Shown here piece after piece: positions 37,125-47,042 of a stretch of DNA of 64,000 bases. The notes beneath the pieces were generated by a model. It was not told the origin of the DNA. It ran no database searches and saw only the letters and a program-made list of their open reading frames with translations. Position 1 is the stretch's first letter, and the number at the start of each line of letters is the position of its first letter. The translations under genes and the position numbers were made by a program. This DNA comes from DATBDN01 sp963715995 (GTDB lineage: Bacteria > Actinomycetota > Thermoleophilia > Solirubrobacterales > Thermoleophilaceae): contig OY970283.1 of the NCBI GenBank assembly GCA_963715995.1, forward strand, positions 2,790,001 to 2,854,000, given 5' to 3'.

Positions 37125-37511
37125 CTATGACCGGGAACGTCCGTCAGGTTGAAAGCGCGCGCGGCGCCAGGAGATCCATCCGTAACAGTGCTCGACACGA
37201 AACCCTGCCGCCGCAAGCGCAGCCTCCATGCGACGGAGTTGAAAGAGCGGCCCAGCGAGCGCGGCGTCACCCCTGGCGCTGTCCGTCAGTTCGATGGTCG
37301 TTCGCAATGGCCATGGGAGAAGCCGCGCGTGAAGGACCCGAACTGCCGTATCGCGATGGACCAGTCGAGTCCGACCCCCATACAGGACGCCGGGGAGATC
37401 ACACGTCACCGCGCCTGGAGCGATGGTTATACGTGTAGGGAACGACAGGCGGTGAAAAAGGACGCCGCCGAACACGGTCACCGGATTCCGCACATGCGTT
37501 GGCGCCATCAT
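37125..37511 (-). CDS. Small ORF in the Rhs island, possible immunity remnant
   Basis: Up to 128 residues, no recognised family. The last 80 residues look protein-like (ARLLPWPLRTTIELTDSARG, RRMEAALAAAGFRVEHCYGW). It lies on the same strand directly downstream of the orphan Rhs cassette, the position where immunity genes sit. The start is uncertain and the upstream part may be noncoding. Low confidence that it is a gene. Confidence 0.35.
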   Translation of the reverse strand: MMAPTHVRNPVTVFGGVLFHRLSFPTRITIAPGAVTCDLPGVLYGGRTRLVHRDTAVRVLHARLLPWPLRTTIELTDSARGDAALAGPLFQLRRMEAALAAAGFRVEHCYGWISWRRARFQPDGRSRS

Positions 37512-38439
37512 CCAAGCGGGACGACAACCGTATTTGTGCTACCTCCCCACCCGCTGACGGGGATCGGCAGCCCTGCCGACAGGCCGAGGTTGGTCGCCCA
37601 GTTACAGGGCCCGTTCGCGAACGAGGCGGTTGCGTTGAAAATGCTGCCGCCGCCACCGTTGAACTTCCCGCCGAGCGCAGCGCAGTCCTTCGCATTAGTC
37701 ACCATGATGGTTCCGGATAGTCCGTTCGAGGCGCCGTACCCGTTGTTCCCGCCAGTTGCAGTAAGACAGGGGTGACCGCCCGGCGCGTTGCTACATAGCA
37801 AATCGCACCTTCGCCGACTGGGCCAACGCCGACGGTACCGCCTATGCAACTCCCCACATCGTGCCCGGTGATCGTCGCGGCGGCGTCGAGCGTCTGTTTG
37901 ACAGTCCCGGCACCAGGCATCACGGTGATCACGTCGTTGACGTAACACGACACGCTCAGCCGCAAGCATAAGAACTCGCCGCTCGGATCCACCAGATCCT
38001 CCGGATCGCGGCCCGCGTATCCATAGAGGTTGGTCTCGCCGCTCGCAAGCCCGAGCGGGTCGCGCGAGATGAACTGCGCGCTCTGCGGGTCGTAGTAGCG
38101 GGCGCGCAGATACTGGAAGCCCGTCTCTGAGTCGGTGTACTCGCCCGCGAACCCGAACGCCGTCGTCCTGGTGCCGGTCGAGCCCGTCAGCGTGCCGTAG
38201 GGGCTGTAGCTGAAAGTCGAGGCGGTGTTGCCGCTCACCTCTGTCAGCATCCGCGTCGAGCCGAGCTGGTCGTGGTGGTAGAAGAGCGCGACGCCGTTGG
38301 TGTTGTTGATCTGCTCGACCACAAGCCCGTCGGGGCCATAGATGTAGGAGGCGATCGGATCCGAGAGCAGCGCGGGTAGGCCGCCTGACTCGTCCCAGGA
38401 GAAGTTGCCCGCGGTGCCGTCGAGTGTCCGCGCTGCGCG
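37508..38439 (-). pseudogene. Orphan Rhs tip with alternative C-terminal extension
   Basis: The Rhs core end is intact from AARTLDGTAGNFSWDESG to GYAGRDPEDLVDPSG (38439-37981) and nearly identical to the second copy at 39414-39872. After PSG the sequence is unrelated: about 85 residues with EFLCLRLSVSCYVNDV and GTVGVGPVGEGAICYV, then a frame change to a Gly/Asn/Cys-rich end (GGNNGYGASNGLSGTIMV). Upstream of 38439 the Rhs sequence stops abruptly and runs into unrelated DNA, so there is no start or delivery region. This is the layout of a displaced toxin cassette. Confidence 0.65.
37981..38439. repeat. 459-bp direct repeat, copy 1 (Rhs core)
   Basis: Aligns without gaps to 39414-39872 with only scattered differences. 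It ends sharply at GCGCTGCGCG on the upstream side. Such conserved core blocks are the recombination substrate by which Rhs loci exchange toxin tips. Confidence 0.85.
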
Positions 38440-38562
38440 ATCCGCATGGCGGCGTGGCTTGAAACCTCGAGCGCCTCGCCGCCCGCATGGACGAAGATCC
38501 GCGTCTCGCCGGACGCGCCAACGATGAACCGTGCTCCCCCCTCTGCGGCGAGGCACCTCGCG

Positions 38563-38919
38563 CTACTGCAGTCGGATGGTCTCCTTAGCTGGCATTGCCG
38601 ACGGAGGCTCGTCCGTGAACCAGGCGTACTCAAGGCCTGACAGATATCCGTCCTTGACCCAAACGATTACTTCACCGATCGTCTCTCCGTCAGGATCTTC
38701 GACGAAGGCGCGCACGGGGATAACTCCATCCTTCACGGCAGCTGACCGGGCGCTTCGGGATACCTGCAGATCGAGGAGCGTCGGAATCCCGCCAACGACG
38801 CGCGTGCAAGCGATTTGGTCGACGAGCTCCTTTGCGGCCGGAACGGTTGCACAGCGCGCTAAGAGCTCAATCAGCTCGCGCTCATTCGCATTGAGATCCC
38901 TGGGTGCTACCTCGTTCAT
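38563..38919 (-). CDS. Putative immunity protein for the Rhs toxin
   Basis: 118 residues, acidic, no signal peptide. The ATG at 38917-38919 overlaps the toxin stop as ATGA, so the two are translationally coupled. The C-terminal part (EDPDGETIGEVIVWVKDGYLSG, then LEYAWFTDEPPSAMP) resembles a recurrent small-protein family that I associate with polymorphic toxin loci, but I cannot name it. Role as cognate immunity protein is inferred from size, position and coupling. Confidence 0.65.
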   Translation of the reverse strand: MNEVAPRDLNANERELIELLARCATVPAAKELVDQIACTRVVGGIPTLLDLQVSRSARSAAVKDGVIPVRAFVEDPDGETIGEVIVWVKDGYLSGLEYAWFTDEPPSAMPAKETIRLQ

Positions 38920-40187
38920 GGTTGTGGGAACGCCGTCCCGATCTTTACAACCCCATTTACCACCGCGCCGCGCACCACCACCGGCTGCCCCCCAACAGTA
39001 ATTGTTTCCTCAAACGTCCCCGCCGCTGGCGTTAAACCCTTGAGTTCGTTGAGCATCTGCTGGACGACGGCCTCCGGGCTCCCGAAGTGCTGGACGAGGG
39101 ATTGGAAGTCGTGCTCGGGGTCGAAGATGTGGCCCAGCTTGTTTTGTTCGGTCGCGTAGGCATAAGCCTCCTGCTCCGCAGCGCTCACTCCCTCTGCGGC
39201 TACGTTCTCCTCGCCGAGGCCGCCTAGGAAGAAGCTGCCCGCGAATCCGACTCCGTGGGCGACCCCAGACCCGAATCCTGCGCAGTCGGGGTTGAAGCCG
39301 ATGATGCTGCCCGCGATCTGGGTGCTGTATCCGCCCGTCAACCCATCGAGTAGGCCAGCCGCTGCCTCAGCCGAGCAGGCATCTGCCTTCCACGGCCTCC
39401 AGTCGCACAGCCCGCTCGGGTCCACCAGATCCTCCGGATCGCGCCCGGCATACCCGTAGAGATTCGTCTCGCCGCTCTCAAGCCCGAGCGGGTCGCGCGA
39501 GATGAACTGCGCGCTCTGCGGGTCGTAGTAGCGGGCGCGCAGGTACTGGAAGCCCGTCTCTGAGTCGGTGTAGGCGCCGGCGAAGCCGAACGGCGTCGTC
39601 TTGGTGCCGGTCGAGCCCGTCAGCGTGCCGTAGGGGCTGTAGCTGAAAGTCGAGGCGGTGTTGCCGCTCACCTCTGTCAGCATCCGCGTCGAGCCGAGCT
39701 GGTCGTGGTGGTAGAAGAGCGCGACGCCGTTGGTGTTGTTGATCTGCTCGACCACAAGCCCGTCGGGGCCATAGATGTAGGAGGCGATCGGATCCGAGAG
39801 CAGCGCGGGTAGGCCGCCTGACTCGTCCCAGGAGAAGTTGCCCGCGGTGCCGTCGAGTGTCCGCGCTGCGCGCAGGCCGTCGCCGTCGTAGGAGTAGCTC
39901 GCGCGGCTGCCGGCGCCGCGCGTGAAGTTGCCGCCCGGCGCCTCGGGCGAGTGGGCGTCGGTGGTCGTTCCGTCACCGAGCTCGCCGTAGGTGTTCTGGC
40001 CCCAGTCGCGGATCGCCATCGCGTCCACGATCCCGAGATGAGAGCCCGCGGCGGAGATCTGGTCGGCGCCGGTGAGCGCCTCGAGCTTCGGCGTCAGGCT
40101 GGCGCTCGTCGTGCCGTCGCCGAACTGGCCGTGGGCGTTCTGGCCCCGTCGGCTGGAGACGACTGCGAGTCCAGCCCACGAGGTCAT
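38916..40187 (-). CDS. RCC1-Rhs protein with C-terminal polymorphic toxin domain (5'-truncated)
   Basis: 423 residues. Residues about 14-75 contain two RCC1-like repeats (GQFGDGTTSASLTPKLEALT, YGELGDGTTTDA). Then the Rhs core runs from about 95 to 255, with IYGPDGLVVEQI, YHHDQLGSTRMLTE, RARYYDPQSAQFISRDPLGL and ending DPEDLVDPSG. The C-terminal 165 residues form the toxin tip: a hydrophobic Gly-rich linker, then NKLGHIFDPEHDFQSLVQHFG and GTFEETITVGGQPVVVRGAVVNG. The HIF-x4-H pattern recalls BECR-fold nucleases (polymorphic toxin type 35-like), a tentative match. Full Rhs proteins exceed 1,000 residues, so the delivery part is missing. The start lies 21 bp after the atpC remnant. Confidence 0.75.
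   Translation of the reverse strand: MTSWAGLAVVSSRRGQNAHGQFGDGTTSASLTPKLEALTGADQISAAGSHLGIVDAMAIRDWGQNTYGELGDGTTTDAHSPEAPGGNFTRGAGSRASYSYDGDGLRAARTLDGTAGNFSWDESGGLPALLSDPIASYIYGPDGLVVEQINNTNGVALFYHHDQLGSTRMLTEVSGNTASTFSYSPYGTLTGSTGTKTTPFGFAGAYTDSETGFQYLRARYYDPQSAQFISRDPLGLESGETNLYGYAGRDPEDLVDPSGLCDWRPWKADACSAEAAAGLLDGLTGGYSTQIAGSIIGFNPDCAGFGSGVAHGVGFAGSFFLGGLGEENVAAEGVSAAEQEAYAYATEQNKLGHIFDPEHDFQSLVQHFGSPEAVVQQMLNELKGLTPAAGTFEETITVGGQPVVVRGAVVNGVVKIGTAFPQP
39414..39872. repeat. 459-bp direct repeat, copy 2 (Rhs core)
   Basis: Partner of 37981-38439. Here the core continues upstream in frame into RCC1-like repeats, and downstream into the toxin tip with its immunity gene. This copy is therefore the less disrupted one. 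Confidence 0.85.
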
Positions 40188-40208
40188 TTGCCCCGCGCGC
40201 AGGTGCGT

Positions 40209-40562
40209 CTAGCTCGACGCGACTTCGATGAACGCCTTGTAGCGGCCGGCGTCGCGCTCGTGGCGGAGGCGCTCCTCGGAGTCCTCCTCCGCCTGCTCGG
40301 CCTTCTGCTCGGCGGCACGCAGCTTCTCCTCGAGGTCGGAGCGATCGAGCTTGTCGGGGTCGACGGCTTCCTCGACCAGAAGGAGGCGCTCGTTGTTCAC
40401 GGCCTGTAGGTAGCCCTCGGACTTCGCGAAGCGGACCACGTCCGAGTCCGTCTTGTGAGGCGCAGCTCGGTCGGCTCGAGCATGCCCATCAGCGGGCGCG
40501 TGGTTGGCCAGGATGCCGAGTGAGCCCACGCTGGTGCGGGTCGAGACCATCTCGACCCTCAA
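40209..40562 (-). pseudogene. Truncated, divergent copy of atpC (ATP synthase epsilon)
   Basis: Reads VEMVSTRTSVGSLGILANHAP, then after two compensating indels SEGYLQAVNNERLLLVEEAVDPDKL and ends RYKAFIEVASS-stop. This parallels residues about 22-136 of the intact atpC at 42414-42825 with perhaps three-quarters identity by eye. The first 20 or so codons (MAHSKFKCQVLTPEGEVFSD in the intact gene) are absent, the sequence starting at EMVS. Substitutions are spread along its length, so it is not a fresh duplicate but looks like the 3' end of a related organism's gene. No independent function is expected. Confidence 0.8.
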
Positions 40563-40591
40563 CCTATTCGCCGTTCCTCATGTGGGCTCTC

Positions 40592-41551
40592 TCACTGCTC
40601 TTCTATCCAAGCGATATGGCTGCGTAACCAATTCCGAGCCTCCACCGCATCTTCCACGCAGACGTCATCGAAGTCGCGGAGGGCGGCGCGGAATACGACA
40701 AGCGCATCCTTTTTCTTGCCCTCAATTTGCAGTGCATATCCCTTAGCACAGAGCCCGAGAAGTAGCTTGGCTCGGATGCCGGGCTCAGAGATGCTTCCGA
40801 ATCGGGCTAGCAGTTCATCCGCGACGCGGATCGCATCTCTGGGGCACCCGCGGTCAGTTAAGGCTCGCGCCTGCGACACCAGCATCTGCGCGATCTGTAT
40901 CCGACGAACGGGGTCGGACGTCTCACCGAAGCGAGTGACTGCTTCTTCGGATGCAGCAACTAGAGCCGGGACGTCACCCAGTTGGCGAGCGACGGCTTGC
41001 TTGAGCACCAAGATGTCGTAGTGCAGGTCCGGCGGCACGGTGTTCGATCCAGGCATGTGGCCAACAGCGGTCGCCGCCTCCGAGTAGCGCCCCGATTCAA
41101 AGAGTTGCTGGGCTCGGTTGTACCGCGCGTACGCAACGGCTTCTTGAAGCTCTCGATCACGACTGTCCCCATAGCGGGTCAGCAGTTCGTCGTAGGTTCC
41201 GATCGCGGCATCGGGCGCGGCCAGGCGGACATACGCCAATGCTTTCGCGTTGAGGAGCCAGGCGGAAACGCGGTCGATATCCGTACCTCGGTGATCGCGA
41301 ACAAGCTCAAGGGCTGCGTCGAAGCCTTTTAGCGCTTCAGACTCCTTGCCCGAGTCTCGAAGGCGCTTCGCGCCCTCCAATCGCTCGAGCGCGGCAGCAA
41401 CGGGGGCAGACGGCGATGCACCGAATGTCACCGTTGTCACGCTATCGGCGCGTACGGCCGCCGATGAGTACCTCTCATCCCTGCCTTCGTTCGGGCTTCT
41501 TCGGTCTGCGCTATTCCGGGCAGCCGGCCCAGCGACAGCACCGACGGCCAT
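40592..41551 (-). CDS. TPR-repeat protein in the accessory island
   Basis: 319 residues, soluble, no signal peptide. Helical repeat pattern with alanine/tyrosine spacing of tetratricopeptide repeats: AALERLEGAKRLRDSGKESE, AYVRLAAPDAAIGTYDELL, RYNRAQQLFESGRYSEAATA, GLCAKGYALQIEGKKKDALV. It follows the HEAT-like gene by 12 bp on the same strand and ends just before the atpC remnant. The first 30 residues are poorly folded-looking and an internal start is possible. Function unknown. Such helical-repeat proteins often serve as immunity or adaptor proteins in toxin islands, but no cognate toxin is adjacent. Confidence 0.7.
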   Translation of the reverse strand: MAVGAVAGPAARNSADRRSPNEGRDERYSSAAVRADSVTTVTFGASPSAPVAAALERLEGAKRLRDSGKESEALKGFDAALELVRDHRGTDIDRVSAWLLNAKALAYVRLAAPDAAIGTYDELLTRYGDSRDRELQEAVAYARYNRAQQLFESGRYSEAATAVGHMPGSNTVPPDLHYDILVLKQAVARQLGDVPALVAASEEAVTRFGETSDPVRRIQIAQMLVSQARALTDRGCPRDAIRVADELLARFGSISEPGIRAKLLLGLCAKGYALQIEGKKKDALVVFRAALRDFDDVCVEDAVEARNWLRSHIAWIEEQ

Positions 41552-41563
41552 ACCGGTGTGAGG

Positions 41564-42293
41564 TCACGGCGCGGCAGGCGGTTCGGTTGGCTCGTGAGAC
41601 CCGCTTGCCAGGCGCCTCGACAGACCAGCAGCCTCAATCTCCAGCGAGGCAGCGGCAAACCTGGACACGTCCGCGTCGGAACTGCGTGTCGCGTGTTCAA
41701 GGGTCCTTCTTCCCACATTGACGTACCGCGCGGCGCGGGCGGCGGCGAACTTTTGAGCAAGCGGATCATCATCGTTCAGTAGCCGCACGAGATCTCCTCG
41801 GTCCGAGCCGGCGCCGTCTATGAGCCACTCTGTCCACTTGGCGATATCTGATCGCTCTTGGTGCGGCACGCTCGCACGCAATTGGGATTCGTCGGCGCTG
41901 GACAGGAAGAAGAGTGTCTGCCAGCGCACCTGAGGTTCCGGGTCCGCGACCATCGCGACCGCGTCGGCGACGATGCGACCATCATCTGCACTCGTGATCA
42001 CGAGGATTACGTCGAAGAATCCAGAACCGAACGCCGGGGTCGGAATGTCTGACCAACGGCGCCAGGTCATCCAGGAGGGGAGCGGCCCCGCTGCCGAGCT
42101 CGGACGCGATCCAAGTACCGGTCCGGACAGCGTATGGGTTGGCGCTGGACAGCAACATCTTGAGCTTCTCTAGCGGATAACCACCAACGAACGCTTTAAG
42201 CAGCTCAGTTGCGTCGGTGCTCGCATCGCCGACGCTGACCTGAGCCAGTAACTCGTCTGCCTCAGCTGTATTCACGCGGCGGGCTCGTCCCAT
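41564..42293 (-). CDS. HEAT-like repeat protein, frameshifted
   Basis: About 242 residues after repair. Starts MGRARRVNTAEADELLAQ (ATG at 42291-42293) and consists of paired helices with the PEPQVRWQTLFFLSSAD and DSDPGVRFWIL-type rhythm of HEAT/Armadillo repeats. The frame breaks at TCGAAGA 42012-42018 (plus strand); removing one A gives VRFWILDVILVITSADDG and an unbroken protein ending EPTEPPAAP. It is the first gene downstream of atpC (120-bp gap) and is followed by the TPR gene. Function unknown; candidate immunity or scaffold protein of the island. Confidence 0.65.
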
Positions 42294-42413
42294 TAGCCGT
42301 TTAGGCGGTCCAAGATGCGGCGAAGCAACCGTTCCTGCTCCCGAATTTCGTTCTGATGACCGTGACAGACATTCGTCCACTTTGGTGGACGATGGCATTC
42401 GGGGAAGCCGACC

Positions 42414-42825
42414 TCAGCTACCAGCCACGTCGATGAACGCCTTGTACCGCGCTGCGTCACGCTCGTGGCGCAGGCGTTCCTCGGAGCCCTCTTCGGCCTG
42501 CTCGGCCTCCTGCTCGCAGGCGCGCAGCTTCTCCTCGAGCTCGGAGCGGTTCAGTGAATCCGGGTCGACGGCCTCCTCGACCAGCAAGAGGCAGGTGTTG
42601 TCGACGACCTGCAGGTAGCCCTCCGACTGGGCGTAGCGCACGATGTCGGACTCGGTCTTGTAGATCCGCAGCTCGGTCGGCTCGAGCATGCCCATCAGCG
42701 GCGCGTGGTTGGCCAGGATGCCCAGCGAGCCGACCCCCGTGCGGGTCGAAGACCATCTCGACCTCGTCGCTGAAGACCTCGCCCTCCGGGGTCAGGACCT
42801 GGCACTTGAACTTGCTATGAGCCAC
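42414..42825 (-). CDS. atpC: ATP synthase F1 subunit epsilon, frameshifted
   Basis: 136 residues after repair, from a GTG at 42823-42825 that overlaps the atpD stop. It reads KFKCQVLTPEGEVFSDEVEMVS, then TRTGVGSLGILANHAPLMGMLEP and the C-terminal helical part EEAVDPDSLNRSELEEKLRACEQ. The beta-sandwich and helix pair of epsilon are complete. The frame is broken by TCGAAGA at 42746-42752 (UCUUCGA in the mRNA). Restoring TCGAGA gives an ordinary epsilon subunit. Epsilon is the rotor part that can inhibit ATP hydrolysis. A truncated second copy lies 1.9 kb further on. Confidence 0.9.
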
Positions 42826-44368
42826 CGTTCTCCTCGGCCTCGGCCTTCTCGTCCTGGTCCTCGGCGTCCTCGCGCTCTTCCTTCTTCGACCGCGTCTCCG
42901 AGCGCATGCCCTCGGTGACCTCGTCGATGCCGCCCTTCATGTAGAAGGCGCGCTCGGGCAGGTCGTCGTGCTCGCCGTCGAGGATCTCCTTGAAGCCGCG
43001 CACGGTCTCGGCGATCGGCACGTACTTGCCGGGCGAGCCCGTGAACTGCTCGGCGACGAAGAACGGCTGCGACAGGAAGCGCTCGATCTTGCGCGCGCGC
43101 TGCACCGTCAGCTTGTCCTCGTCGGAGAGCTCCTCGATGCCGAGGATGGCGATGATGTCCTGGAGGTCCTTGTACTGCTGCATCGTCGACTGCACGCGCG
43201 ATGCGACGTCGTAGTGCTCCTCGCCGAGGATGTCCGGCTTGAGGATCGTCGAGGTGGAGTCGAGCGGGTCGACCGCCGGGTAGATCCCCTTCTCGGAGAT
43301 GGCCCGCGACAGCGTCGTCGTTGCGTTCAGGTGCGCGAACACCGAGGCCGGCGCCGGGTCGGTGAGGTCGTCGGCCGGCACGTAGATGGCCTGGATCGAG
43401 GTGACCGAGCCCTTGCGGGTCGAGGTGATGCGCTCCTGGAGCTGCCCCATCTCGGTCTCGAGCGTGGGCTGGTAGCCCACCTGTGACGGCATGCGCCCGA
43501 GCAGAGCCGACACCTCGGAGCCCGCCTGCACGAAGCGGAAGATGTTGTCGATGAAGAGGAGCACGTCGGCGCCCTCCTCGTCGCGGAAGTACTCCGCCAT
43601 CGTCAGGCCGGCAAGCGCCACGCGCATGCGGGCACCGGGCGGCTCGTTCATCTGGCCGAACACCAGCATCGTGTTCTTGATGACGCCGGACTCCGTCATC
43701 TCGAGCCAGAGGTCGTTGCCCTCGCGTGACCGCTCGCCTACGCCGCAGAACGCGGACAGGCCCTCGTGCTCCTCGGCGATGTTGCGGATGAGCTCCTGGA
43801 TGAGCACCGTCTTGCCCACGCCGGCGCCGCCGAACAGGCCGACCTTGCCGCCGCGCGCGTACGGCGCGAGCAGGTCGACCACCTTGATGCCGGTCTCGAG
43901 CATCTCGCGCGTCGGCGTGAGGTTCTCGACGTCGGGGGCGTCGCGATGGATCGGCCAGCGCGTCTCGGCCTCGACCGGCTCGCCCTCGTCGATCGTGTCG
44001 CCGAGCAGGTTGAAAATGCGGCCGAGCGTCTGGCGGCCCACCGGCACCGTGATCGGGCCGCCGGTGTCGACGATCTCGACGCCGCGCGCCAGGCCGTCGG
44101 TGGTGTCCATGGCGACCGCGCGGACGCGGTCGTCGCCGAGGTGCTGCTGCACCTCGCACACGAGCGTGCGTCCCTTGTCGGTGCCGGCCCTCAGCTCGTG
44201 CGAGCCCTCGCTGTCGTCGACGATCGTGACCTCGAGCGCGTTGTAGATCTCGGGGAGGTTGCCCTCCTCGAACGACGCCTCGATGACGACGCCTGTGACG
44301 GCCTCGACGCGGCCGATGTTCCTCGTTCGGCCGCCCTTGGTCTCGGGTGTGCTTGCGGTTGTTGCCAC
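42815..44368 (-). CDS. atpD: ATP synthase F1 subunit beta
   Basis: 517 residues from a GTG at 44366-44368 with GGAGG upstream. Catalytic subunit: Walker A GGAGVGKT (about residues 167-174), the arginine/glutamate motif GERSREGNDLW, Walker B LLFIDNIFRF, and PSAVGYQPTL-type segment MPSQVGYQPTLETEMG. The family usually ends near residue 480. Here an acidic tail of about 25 residues (KEEREDAEDQDEKAEAEE) follows, similar in character to the tail on alpha. Its stop overlaps the atpC start. Confidence 0.97.
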   Translation of the reverse strand: MATTASTPETKGGRTRNIGRVEAVTGVVIEASFEEGNLPEIYNALEVTIVDDSEGSHELRAGTDKGRTLVCEVQQHLGDDRVRAVAMDTTDGLARGVEIVDTGGPITVPVGRQTLGRIFNLLGDTIDEGEPVEAETRWPIHRDAPDVENLTPTREMLETGIKVVDLLAPYARGGKVGLFGGAGVGKTVLIQELIRNIAEEHEGLSAFCGVGERSREGNDLWLEMTESGVIKNTMLVFGQMNEPPGARMRVALAGLTMAEYFRDEEGADVLLFIDNIFRFVQAGSEVSALLGRMPSQVGYQPTLETEMGQLQERITSTRKGSVTSIQAIYVPADDLTDPAPASVFAHLNATTTLSRAISEKGIYPAVDPLDSTSTILKPDILGEEHYDVASRVQSTMQQYKDLQDIIAILGIEELSDEDKLTVQRARKIERFLSQPFFVAEQFTGSPGKYVPIAETVRGFKEILDGEHDDLPERAFYMKGGIDEVTEGMRSETRSKKEEREDAEDQDEKAEAEENGGS

Positions 44369-44385
44369 GGTTGATTCCTCCGGTA

Positions 44386-45279
44386 TCAGCGGAGCCCCTC
44401 GGCTCCGGCTACGACTTCCATGATTTCTTGGGTGATCTCCGCCTGGCGCTGGCGGTTCATCTCGAGCGTGTAGTCGTCGATCAGCTCCGAGGCGTTCTCG
44501 GACGCGTTGCGCATCGCCGTCATGCGCGCGCCGTGCTCCGACGCAGTCGACTCGAGCATCGCGCGGTAGATCGAAGATCTCCACGTAGTCGGTCACGAGC
44601 CGGCGCAGGATCTGCTCCGGGTCCGGCTCGTAGATCCACAGCGCGTTCTTGTGCTCGTCCTCGTTGTCGTCTTCCTCGTCGTCGGTCACATCCTCGATCT
44701 GGTGGATCGGGAGCAGCACGTTCGACTCGACCGTCTGCACGATCGGCGACTCGTAGTGGTTGAAGATGATCTCCACGCGGTCGACCTTCTTGTCCGCGTA
44801 GGCGGCCACGACCTCCTGCCCCACCTCGCGTGCATTCGCGAAGACGGGCCGATCCGTGAAGCCGGTGTACTCGCCCTCGACGTCGAAGCCGCGGAAACGC
44901 AGCGACGACACGCCGCGGCGGCCGACCGCGTAGAAGAGCACGTCGGTGCCCTCGCTGCGCAGCTCCTGCGAGCGGCGGCTGGCAGCGCGGATGATCTGCG
45001 AGTTGAACGCACCTGCGAGGCCGCGGTCAGCCGTGACGGCCACGATGCCGACGGTCTTCACGTTCTCGCGGTCCTCGAGCAGCGGCATGTCGGGGATGTG
45101 CTCGGCGGCGTCGACGGCGCGGCGGGCCATCATGCGGATGCCGCGCGCGTAGGGGCGCAGCTCTTCGATCCGCTGTTCCGCACGGCGCAGCCGGGCCGCG
45201 GAGACCATCTCCATCGCGCGCGTGATCTTCTGGATGTTCTTGACCGACGCGATGCGGCTCTTGATGTCCTTCTGGCTGG

Positions 45280-45283
<4 letters not shown>
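44386..45283 (-). CDS. atpG: ATP synthase F1 subunit gamma, frameshifted, apparent ATA start
   Basis: Restored length about 298 residues. The conserved N-terminus ASQKDIKSRIASVKNIQKIT is encoded upstream of the first ATG (45214). It starts at ATA (45281-45283), which overlaps the atpA stop as ATAG and has a perfect GGAGG seven bases upstream. Central motifs are present (TADRGLAGAFNSQIIRA). An acidic insertion TDDEEDDNEDEHKN occurs near residue 200. The frame is broken at TCGAAGA 44571-44577; repair gives VEISIYRAMLES and the normal end NRQRQAEITQEIMEVVAGAE. Gamma is the central shaft of F1. The ATA start may itself be an error for ATG. Confidence 0.9.
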
Positions 45284-47007
<1,724 letters not shown>

Positions 47008-47042
47008 TTCGGTCTTTGTCTCTCCTTACGTACGCGCGACGC

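Noticed and set aside
40209..40562. Second functional epsilon subunit of ATP synthase
   Set aside because: Lacks its 5' codons and has compensating indels.
42815..45214. One long gene spanning gamma and beta subunits
   Set aside because: The joined frame results from the frameshift in atpG; beta has its own GTG start with a ribosome site.
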